From assembly GCF_051900415.1 (NCBI RefSeq), contig NZ_JBHZGL010000005.1:1-64000 (forward strand): a stretch of 64,000 nt of DNA, read 5' to 3'. Origin of the DNA: Frateuria_A sp051900415. Its GTDB lineage: Bacteria > Pseudomonadota > Gammaproteobacteria > Xanthomonadales > Rhodanobacteraceae. Shown one piece after another: positions 57,798 to 64,000 of this stretch; the stretch's first letter is position 1; each line of letters opens with the position of its first letter. The notes beneath the pieces were generated by a model that saw only the letters and a list, made by a program, of their open reading frames with translations, ran no database searches and had not been told where the DNA came from. Position numbers and translations under genes: made by a program.

Positions 57798-59540
57798 CTA
57801 CGGCCGCCAGGTGATCGCATCAGGGGAGCCATCCGCATGCGCGTACCAGCGCACGTGGTTGCTGTCGCCCGGGCAGCCATTGCCGAAGGTCGAGCCGGTC
57901 AGCACGCCGTTCGCGCTGGTGCGCACCGCCTTGTAGCAACTGCCGAAGCTGTCCTTGAAGCCGTAACGGCGCAGGCTGTTCCAGTGGCTGTGCGTGCCCT
58001 CGTCCATGTCGTGGCTGGCGACGAAGCGGTCGTTCAGCACGGTGGCGTACCAGGGCATGCCGGGGCGCCGATGCCATCCCTCGACGTGCCGCTTCTGGTC
58101 GACCGCGAACTGGTAGCCGGTCAGGTAGACGATCGGGCCGTCGCCGCCATCGGGGTCGTATTCGCCGAACGTCGCGTAGTGGAGCGTGAGCGGGTACGCG
58201 ACGATCTCGTGATCGTTGCTCAGCACCTTGCTGCCGCGGGTGCGGCGGCTGTGGCGGTCCACGGTACTTTGCAGCCATACGTTCTGCCAGTACGACTCGA
58301 GTTCTTCGTAGACCAGGCCGTCCAGATGGAACCCCTGGAAGTTGCTGAACTTGACCTTCTCCTTCACCAGGGAGTTGATGCGCCCGTGGGAGGTGTTGAC
58401 GAAGCCGTGGATCTCGAACTGCCGGTTCACTTCGGTGCCGACGTTGCCCTCCAGCACGTTGCCGGAGGCGGACAGCGAGTTGGTGACGACCGGGGTCGGC
58501 ACGCCATCGGTCAGCGTGTTGAGGGTGACCGCCCCGGTAACGTGCGCACTGCCGTGGTCGAGGTAGAGCAGCAACTGCGCATCCGTCCATGCATTACCGG
58601 AGAGCGTCACCGTGTGCGGACCGGCGTCGCTGAGAATCGCCGCGAACGGCGTGAGGTCGACGCGGTAGGGCACCAGGTTGAACACCTGCACGCCCGGGAC
58701 CGGTGTATCCAGCGCATTGTGGAACACGCCATTCAAGTCGCTAGGCAACCACGGGAACACCGGCACCACGCCGGCCGGCGTGCCGTCGACGCTCACCTCC
58801 ACCTCCCGGAAACTGCCGCCGGTACACCCCTGCGGCTGCGGGAAGATGCCGGGCTGGTTGATGCCCGGAGCCAGCACGCTGAGCAGCGCCGGATAGCTCA
58901 CCGCCGAGGCGTTCGGGACGCAGGTGTACCAGAGCGGCTCGGCGCGCGCGGTTACGTCGAGGTAGGCGCGCACGATGTTGTGCGGCAGGTTCTGTGGGCT
59001 GCCGCTGGCCTGCACCACCCGGTCCGGCACGCGATGCGCCGGCGTGCCGGCGGTGGAGCGGTAGAACATCAGCTTCGCGCTGCCGGTCACGCGGCTGCCG
59101 TCGCCGTAGGGTGTGCCCAGGTCCAGGTAGTTGAGCGTGCCGACACGCGGCGCGTGCAACAGCGCGGCGTAATCGGTCAGGTCGCGTTCGACGTGCCAGT
59201 TGTCCACGTCATCGGTCTGCGACAGCGACCCGTTGAACAGGCTGACGTCCCCTAGGCTCAAGTTGACCTGCGCGGTATTGGCGGCGCGCGAGCCGCCGAG
59301 GTTGAGCTTCAGGACGACCTTCGACCACGGGCCGGGACACCCCGGCGGCGGCGCGTAGCTGTAGCTGGTGAATTCGTCGAACGGCTGGTCGGTGAACAGG
59401 ATCACCACGCAAGGCGCGCCTGCGGCGCTCGATACGCGGGGTTCCACCGTGGGGACCGCTGGCGCGGCCAGGACGGCCACCGCGGGAAACAGGCAAAGCG
59501 TCACCGCAGCCACGCTGCGACGCGCGAACTTGGTAAACAT
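57798..59540 (-). CDS. Secreted PNGase A-like glycoamidase, paralogue 2
   Basis: A 580-residue secreted protein with a signal peptide (hydrophobic about 10-26, cleavage near AVLAA-PA). It shares with paralogue 1 the order and spacing of WSKVVLKLNLGGSR, NWHVERDLTDYA, PHNIVRAYLDVTA, VPVFPWLPSD, VPYRVDLTPFAAIL and the final SNHVRWYAHADGS. The central glycine-rich loops differ. PNGase A-type activity on N-glycoproteins is inferred. ATG 59540 has GGAGAAA upstream. The first of the tandem pair; a hairpin-forming inverted repeat lies in its leader (59554-59588). Confidence 0.85.
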   Translation of the reverse strand: MFTKFARRSVAAVTLCLFPAVAVLAAPAVPTVEPRVSSAAGAPCVVILFTDQPFDEFTSYSYAPPPGCPGPWSKVVLKLNLGGSRAANTAQVNLSLGDVSLFNGSLSQTDDVDNWHVERDLTDYAALLHAPRVGTLNYLDLGTPYGDGSRVTGSAKLMFYRSTAGTPAHRVPDRVVQASGSPQNLPHNIVRAYLDVTARAEPLWYTCVPNASAVSYPALLSVLAPGINQPGIFPQPQGCTGGSFREVEVSVDGTPAGVVPVFPWLPSDLNGVFHNALDTPVPGVQVFNLVPYRVDLTPFAAILSDAGPHTVTLSGNAWTDAQLLLYLDHGSAHVTGAVTLNTLTDGVPTPVVTNSLSASGNVLEGNVGTEVNRQFEIHGFVNTSHGRINSLVKEKVKFSNFQGFHLDGLVYEELESYWQNVWLQSTVDRHSRRTRGSKVLSNDHEIVAYPLTLHYATFGEYDPDGGDGPIVYLTGYQFAVDQKRHVEGWHRRPGMPWYATVLNDRFVASHDMDEGTHSHWNSLRRYGFKDSFGSCYKAVRTSANGVLTGSTFGNGCPGDSNHVRWYAHADGSPDAITWRP

Positions 59541-59553
59541 AGGTTTCTCCCTA

Positions 59554-59588
59554 CGCAAGATGCCACCCCGAGGCCGCGCGATCTTGCG
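59554..59588. promoter_or_regulatory. Inverted repeat in the leader of PNGase paralogue 2
   Basis: CGCAAGAT (59554-59561) and ATCTTGCG (59581-59588) with a 19-base GC-rich spacer. It lies just upstream of the ribosome-binding site and could be an operator or an mRNA hairpin. Confidence 0.4.
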
Positions 59589-59792
59589 CCCTGCCCCGTC
59601 AAGGGTGATTTCACGCTTTCCTCACAGCCGAGGCCGGTTCGGAAGAAGGCTGTTTTTGCTTGCAAATCAACCGGACACGGCCTTTCACAGCGGTTATCCA
59701 GAACCTCGGCGTACACTATTTCGACGTCCACCCCTTTCAGGGCGCGGGCGCAATCCCCATAGTGGCCGCTCCTCCGAAGCAAGGCATCGCCT

Positions 59793-61160
59793 GTGTCCAT
59801 CCCCAGTGCCGTAAAGAGCACCCCGATCGAAAGCCGCCAGCAGCTCACGGACTACCTCGCCGCCGGCGAAAAGCCGCGCGAGGACTGGCGCATCGGCACC
59901 GAGCACGAAAAGTTCGGCTTCCGCACGGACGACCTGGCGCCGCCGACGTTCGAGGGCGAGCGCGGCATCCGCGCGCTGCTGGAAGGACTGGCCTCGCGCT
60001 ACGGCTGGGAGATCGCCCGCGAGGGCGAAACGCCAGTGGCACTCACGCGCGGCAAGGCGAACATCACGCTGGAGCCGGCCGGCCAGCTCGAGCTCTCTGG
60101 TGCGCCGGTGGAGAACATCCACCAGACCTGTTGCGAGGTAAACACGCACCTGGAGGAAGTCCGTTCGGTGGCCGACGGGCTCGGACTGGGCTTCCTCGGC
60201 ATGGGCTTCCAGCCCAAGTGGCGCCGTGACCAGATGCCCTGGATGCCCAAGGGCCGCTACAAGATCATGCGCGAGTACATGCCCAAGGTCGGCAACCTCG
60301 GCCTGGACATGATGACCCGCACCTGCACGGTGCAGGTCAACCTGGATTTCTCGTCCGAAGCGGACATGATCAAGAAGTTCCGCGCGAGCCTGGCGCTGCA
60401 GCCCATTGCCACCGCGCTGTTCGCCGATTCGCCGTTCACGGAAGGGCGGCCCAACGGCTTCCTCTCCTACCGTTCGCACGTGTGGACCGACACCGACCCA
60501 CATCGCACCGGCATGCTCGACTTCGTGTTCGAGGAAGGCTTCGGCTACGAGCGCTACGTCGACTACATCCTGGGCGTGCCGATGTACTTCAGCTACCAGG
60601 ACGGCCGCTACATCGATCTGGCCGGGCAGGATTTCCGACGCTTCCTCGACGGCACGCTCGATGCGGTGCCAGGCACGCGCGCCACGATGAAGGACTGGGC
60701 CGACCACCTCACCACCGCCTTCCCCGAGGTGCGCCTGAAGCAGTACCTGGAGATGCGCGGCGCCGATGGCGGCCCATGGAACCGCCTGTGTGCGTTGCCG
60801 GCGCTGTGGGTCGGCCTGCTGTACGACGACCAGGCGCTGGATGCGGCCTGGGACCTGGTGAAGGACTTCACCATGGAAGAGCGCCACGCCCTGCGCGACG
60901 GCGTGCCCAGGCAGGCGCTCAAGCTGCCCTTCCGTGGCGGCACCGTGCGGGACCTTGCGGCCGAGACGCTGAAGATCGCCGCGCATGGTTTGAAGCGCCG
61001 CGCACGACTGAACCGCAACGGTGCCGACGAGAGCATTTTCCTCGACCCGATGATCGAAATCGTCGAGGCGAACCAGACGCCGGCCGAGCGCAAGCTCGAA
61101 CTGTTCCACGGGCCGTGGGGCGGCAGCGTCGACCCGGTGTTCCGCGAGTTCGCCTATTGA
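59793..61160 (+). CDS. gshA: Glutamate-cysteine ligase, plant/alphaproteobacterial type (class 3)
   Basis: A 455-residue ligase catalysing the first step of glutathione synthesis. It belongs to the plant-like class, not the E. coli class: WRIGTEHEKFGF near the N-terminus, ANITLEPAGQLELSG, QTCCEVNTHLEEV, MMTRTCTVQVNLDF and the ADSPFTEGRPNGFLSYR segment. Xanthomonadales use this type. Start is GTG 59793, with AAGGC upstream. gshB is not in the window. A type-1 repeat follows the stop codon. Confidence 0.94.
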   Translation: MSIPSAVKSTPIESRQQLTDYLAAGEKPREDWRIGTEHEKFGFRTDDLAPPTFEGERGIRALLEGLASRYGWEIAREGETPVALTRGKANITLEPAGQLELSGAPVENIHQTCCEVNTHLEEVRSVADGLGLGFLGMGFQPKWRRDQMPWMPKGRYKIMREYMPKVGNLGLDMMTRTCTVQVNLDFSSEADMIKKFRASLALQPIATALFADSPFTEGRPNGFLSYRSHVWTDTDPHRTGMLDFVFEEGFGYERYVDYILGVPMYFSYQDGRYIDLAGQDFRRFLDGTLDAVPGTRATMKDWADHLTTAFPEVRLKQYLEMRGADGGPWNRLCALPALWVGLLYDDQALDAAWDLVKDFTMEERHALRDGVPRQALKLPFRGGTVRDLAAETLKIAAHGLKRRARLNRNGADESIFLDPMIEIVEANQTPAERKLELFHGPWGGSVDPVFREFAY

Positions 61161-61170
61161 GCGCCCTGCT

Positions 61171-61220
61171 CCCTCTCCCCTCCGGGGAGAGGGTCGGGGT
61201 GAGGGGCCGGGGCTCGCGGG
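61171..61220. repeat. Type-1 palindromic repeat
   Basis: CCCTCTCCCC-TCC-GGGGAGAGGG core, GTCGGGGTGAGGGGCCGGGGCTCGCGGG flank; starts 10 bases after the gshA stop codon. Confidence 0.8.
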
Positions 61221-61266
61221 ATTGATCGATCGGAGCCACGCTCGGTGGTGGTGTTATCGCAAACGT

Positions 61267-61303
61267 GCCCCTCATCCCAGCCCTCTCCCCGGAGGGGAGA
61301 GGG
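61267..61303. repeat. Type-1 palindromic repeat
   Basis: CCCCTCATCCCAG flank and perfect palindromic core, inverted relative to the copy at 61171-61220. The pair brackets about 50 bases. Confidence 0.8.
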
Positions 61304-61312
61304 GGCCAAAGC

Positions 61313-61340
61313 AGAAGGGCCGGCTTGCGCCGGCCCTTCT
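61313..61340 (-). terminator. Stem-loop terminator of the M3 peptidase gene
   Basis: AGAAGGGCCGGC / GCCGGCCCTTCT stem with a four-base loop, three bases beyond the stop codon. On the minus strand it is followed by TGCTTTGG, a poor U-tract. Confidence 0.6.
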
Positions 61341-61343
61341 TGC

Positions 61344-63533
61344 TTACTTCTCGTTGCCCTCGGGCGCATCCTTGAGCCCGCGGTCGATCAGCATCGGTTC
61401 CACGCTCGGTTCCTTGCCGCGCCAGGCCTTGTACATCTGCGCCAGGTCTTCGGTGTTGCCGCGCGAGAGCACCATTTTGCGGAAGCGGTCGCCGTTGGCG
61501 CGGGTCATGCCGCCGTTCTCCTTGAACCACTCGAAGCCGTCGTCGGCCAGCATCTGCGTCCACAGGTAGGCGTAGTAGCCGGCGGCGTAGCCGTTGCCCC
61601 AGATGTGCTGGAAGTAGCTGGAGCGATAGCGCGGCGGCACGTAGGACAGGTTGATCTTGTCCTTGGTGAGGACCTCCGTCTCGAACTTGTCCGCGTCCTT
61701 CTTCGGCGTGTCGGCCGGCAGCGTGTGCCAGCCCATGTCCAGGAGCGCCGCGGCAACCAGCTCGGTCATGTCGTAGCCACTGTTGAAGTGGCGCGCCTGC
61801 TTGATCTTGTCGACCAGCGCCTGCGGCATCGGCTCGTGGGTCTTGTAGTTGATCGCGTAGTGCGCGAACACCTTCGGGTTGGTCGCCCAGTGCTCGTTGA
61901 ACTGCGAGGGGAACTCGACGAAATCGCGCGCGGTGTTGGCGCCGGACAGCGAGGGGTACTTGGTATCGGCGAACATGCCGTGCAGCGCATGGCCGAACTC
62001 GTGGAACATCGTGATCACGTCATCGAACGACAGCAGTGCCGGCTGGCCCGGCGCCGGCTTGGTGAAGTTGGCGACGTTGTAGACCACCGGCTTGGTGCCC
62101 AGCAGGGTCGACTCCTCCACCAGGTTGCTCATCCAGGCGCCGCCGCCCTTGTTGTCGCGCTTGAAGTAATCGCAATAGAACAGCGCCATCGAAGTGCCGT
62201 CCTTGTCGAACACCTCGAACACGCGCACGTCCGGCTGCCACACCGGGATGTCGTGGCGCTCCTTGAAGGTCAGGCCGTAGAGCTGGTTGGCGGCGTAGAA
62301 CACGCCGTTCTGCAGCACGTTGTCCAGTTCGAAGTACGGCTTGATCTGGTTCTCGTCCAGGTCGTACTTGGCCTTGCGCACCTGTTCGGCGTAGTGCTGC
62401 CAGTCCCATGCGTCGAGCTTGAATCCGGCGTGCTGGCTGTCGATCACGGCCTGGATGTCCTTGGCCTCGCGCTCGGCGCGGCCGGTGGCCGCCGGCACCA
62501 GGTTGTGCATGAAGTCCAGCGCGCGCTGGGGCGTCTTGGCCATCTGGTCTTCGAGCTTCCAGGCGGCGAAGGTCGGATAGCCAAGCAGCTTGGCCTGGCT
62601 TGCGCGGATCTGCGCGATGCGCTCGATGGTGGCGCGGGTGTCGTTGTCGCCGCCGTGCTCGGCGCGGTCCCAGGAAGCCTTGAACAGCGCCTCGCGGGTG
62701 GCGCGATCGTCCAGGTCCTTCAACGCCGGCTGCTGGGTGGTGTTCTGCAGCGTGAGCGTCCACTTGCCGTCGAGGTCGCGGCTCTTGGCCGCCTGCGCGG
62801 CGGCGGCCAGGTCGCCCTCGGACAGGCCCTTGAGCTTGGCCGCGTCATCGACGGTCAACGCACCGGCCTTGGTGGCGGCCAGCAGCTTGTTGGTGAACTG
62901 CGTGCTGAGGGTGGACTCTTCCTTGTTGAGCTCCTTCAGCTTGGCCTTGTCGGCGGCCGAGAGCTTGGCGCCGTTGTGCACGAAGTCCTTGTAGGTGACT
63001 TCGACCAGGCGCAGGGATTCCGGATCGAGGTTCAGCTTGTCGCGCTGGTTGTAGATCGTCTCCACGCGCTGGAACAGCTTGTCGTTGAGGTAGATCGCGT
63101 CCTGGTGCGCGGCAAGCTTGGGCGCTTCCTCCTCCTGCACCTTCTGCAGCGCGTCGGAGGTGTTGGCGCCGGTGACCGTGTCGAAGGCGGTCATCGCGCG
63201 CTTGAGCAGCGCACCGGACTTCTCCATCGGGATGAAGGTGTTATCGAAGGTCGGCGGCTCGGGGTTGTTGGCGATCTTCTCGATCTCGGCCAGGTGCTGG
63301 CGCATGCCTTCTTCGATCGCCGGCTGGTAGTCGCTTTCCTGGATCTTGTCGAACGGCGGCGCCTGGAACGGCAGCGTGCTGGCGGCGAAGAACGGGTTGG
63401 CCTGCGCCGTGCTGGCGCTGGCCGCCGGCGCGCTCGCGGTGGGCGCGGGCGTGGCTTGGTTGTCGTTGGACGATTGCGAGCAGGCGGCCATGGCGATCGA
63501 AGTGGCGATCACGAGCAGGCGAAGACGAGGCAT
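61344..63533 (-). CDS. Lipoprotein M3-family peptidyl-dipeptidase (Dcp-like)
   Basis: A 729-residue zinc metallopeptidase of family M3. The N-terminal lipobox AMAAC (Cys18) makes it a lipoprotein, unlike cytoplasmic E. coli Dcp. A Ser/Ala/Thr-rich linker (20-45) follows, then the helical body with the zinc motif HEFGH (511-515). The RYRSSYFQHIWGNGYAAGYYAY segment near the C-terminus is also typical. It releases dipeptides from peptide C-termini, here in the periplasm or at the outer membrane. ATG 63533 has GGGGAA upstream. Confidence 0.92.
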   Translation of the reverse strand: MPRLRLLVIATSIAMAACSQSSNDNQATPAPTASAPAASASTAQANPFFAASTLPFQAPPFDKIQESDYQPAIEEGMRQHLAEIEKIANNPEPPTFDNTFIPMEKSGALLKRAMTAFDTVTGANTSDALQKVQEEEAPKLAAHQDAIYLNDKLFQRVETIYNQRDKLNLDPESLRLVEVTYKDFVHNGAKLSAADKAKLKELNKEESTLSTQFTNKLLAATKAGALTVDDAAKLKGLSEGDLAAAAQAAKSRDLDGKWTLTLQNTTQQPALKDLDDRATREALFKASWDRAEHGGDNDTRATIERIAQIRASQAKLLGYPTFAAWKLEDQMAKTPQRALDFMHNLVPAATGRAEREAKDIQAVIDSQHAGFKLDAWDWQHYAEQVRKAKYDLDENQIKPYFELDNVLQNGVFYAANQLYGLTFKERHDIPVWQPDVRVFEVFDKDGTSMALFYCDYFKRDNKGGGAWMSNLVEESTLLGTKPVVYNVANFTKPAPGQPALLSFDDVITMFHEFGHALHGMFADTKYPSLSGANTARDFVEFPSQFNEHWATNPKVFAHYAINYKTHEPMPQALVDKIKQARHFNSGYDMTELVAAALLDMGWHTLPADTPKKDADKFETEVLTKDKINLSYVPPRYRSSYFQHIWGNGYAAGYYAYLWTQMLADDGFEWFKENGGMTRANGDRFRKMVLSRGNTEDLAQMYKAWRGKEPSVEPMLIDRGLKDAPEGNEK

Positions 63534-63650
63534 CGGTATTCCCCAGAAGTGGCGTCCGCGGCGCGGAACGGGTGAGTCAAAGCGTTCGACTCTAACCACA
63601 CTGGGGCGCGACTTCCAAGGGCCGGAAGTGCCTCGCCGTCGCCTGGGCGC

Positions 63651-64000
63651 TCAGGCGGCACGCATGTCGCGCAGCTGCCAGTTCGAACCGATCAGCCAGT
63701 TGAGCCGCGCCCGCACCACGCGCATCGGCAGATCGGTCACCAGGTCGACGTCCACGTGCAGGTCGGCGACCTTGGCACTGGCGGTGGCCTGCGGGTCGGT
63801 CGCGGCCAGGCTCATGTCGACCTCATCGGGGTCCGGCTGCATGGCGCGCCAGCGCTCGAACAGGCCGGTACCTCGCAGCGATTCCTGCAGCGCGGCGGCC
63901 AGGTCGTCCGGACTGGAGCCCTGCCAGGCCAGCGCCGGGTCCGCGCCGCGGGCGTGGCGGATGTCGTCGACCGAAAGGTAATAGTGATTGCGGTTGCTCA
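63651..64000 (-). CDS. Conserved protein, truncated by the window edge
   Basis: The frame is open from the right edge to the stop at 63651-63653. The last complete codons read SNRNHYYLSVDDIRHARG and the two edge bases are TG of a codon, so an ATG at 64001 just outside the window would give about 117 residues starting MSNRNHYY. The C-terminal part ends NWLIGSNWQLRDMRAA. No motif or membrane segment is visible. I do not recognise the family; similar short Xanthomonadales proteins are of unknown function. Confidence 0.65.
   Translation of the reverse strand, partial: SNRNHYYLSVDDIRHARGADPALAWQGSSPDDLAAALQESLRGTGLFERWRAMQPDPDEVDMSLAATDPQATASAKVADLHVDVDLVTDLPMRVVRARLNWLIGSNWQLRDMRAA

Noticed and set aside
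56778..59255. An 825-residue open frame opposite the two PNGase A-like genes
   Set aside because: It spans two real genes and their gap, and its translation has no domain; it is a shadow of codon bias.
116..61303. CRISPR array
   Set aside because: The recurring palindromes are isolated, far apart and mainly intergenic, with no regular spacers and no cas genes.
61245..63575. A 776-residue plus-strand frame opposite the M3 peptidase
   Set aside because: The HEFGH-containing frame and lipobox are on the minus strand; this one shows only repeated Val/Leu/Gly-rich shadow sequence.
1..64000. tRNA, rRNA, transposase, integrase or prophage genes
   Set aside because: No cloverleaf-like or rRNA-like sequence and no recombinase or phage structural protein was recognised by eye; a dedicated covariance-model search was not possible here.

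Overview
The window is GC-rich chromosomal DNA from a gammaproteobacterium of the order Xanthomonadales, most likely family Rhodanobacteraceae (Dyella/Rhodanobacter/Luteibacter-like). The pointers are the divergent rhlB / trxA-rho arrangement, a Rho factor with a long disordered N-terminus, a plant-type (class 3) glutamate-cysteine ligase, a hemD-hemX-hemY operon, secreted PNGase A-like enzymes of the kind known from Dyella and Rudaea, and several families of dispersed palindromic intergenic repeats. Genus assignment is inference. I saw no tRNA, rRNA, CRISPR array, transposase or prophage. 52 protein genes are supported, one of them cut by the right edge.

Layout. 0.1-3.5 kb (minus): an ECF sigma factor followed by a transmembrane Ser/Thr kinase with TPR-like repeats, a probable phosphorylation-controlled sigma module. 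3.8-9.8 kb: two divergent pairs (nucleotidyltransferase + cobalamin-type radical SAM enzyme on minus; HPr-kinase-like protein + ABC exporter on plus) that look like a peptide-tailoring/export locus with no recognisable precursor or core cyclase. 9.8-13.6 kb (minus): hemD-hemX-hemY plus a small secreted protein. 13.7-19.8 kb: mostly small housekeeping genes (two hotdog-fold proteins, lipoprotein, rhodanese-like protein, ferredoxin-type reductase, srkA, rlmI). 20-25.6 kb (minus): a complete pgaABCD operon for poly-N-acetylglucosamine, with a perfect CRP/Clp-type site upstream. 25.8-35.5 kb: oxidoreductase, topoisomerase IB, rmuC, a membrane protein/XRE pair, folE, a diguanylate cyclase, EF-hand protein, MFS transporter and small proteins. 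35.7-42.8 kb: FAD dehydrogenase, a GAF-GAF-GGDEF-EAL protein and DinG.

43-52 kb is core information processing and envelope biology: rpoH preceded by a perfect CIRCE operator, ung, a double-receiver regulator whose first receiver lacks its phospho-acceptor Asp, ftsEX, then rhlB divergent from trxA-rho. 52-64 kb: a BlaI-type repressor/M56 protease pair with two palindromes at its promoter, a secreted alpha/beta hydrolase, two paralogous secreted PNGase A-like glycoamidases, gshA, a lipoprotein M3 peptidase and a truncated gene.

The signals most worth following are the CIRCE element at rpoH, the incomplete radical SAM/HprK/nucleotidyltransferase/ABC locus, the Clp-type site at pgaA in a neighbourhood with two c-di-GMP enzymes, the sigma/kinase pair, the BlaI/M56 operator pair, and the duplicated PNGase-like genes. 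One G25-C13 homopolymer at 29838-29875 is probably a sequencing or assembly artefact.
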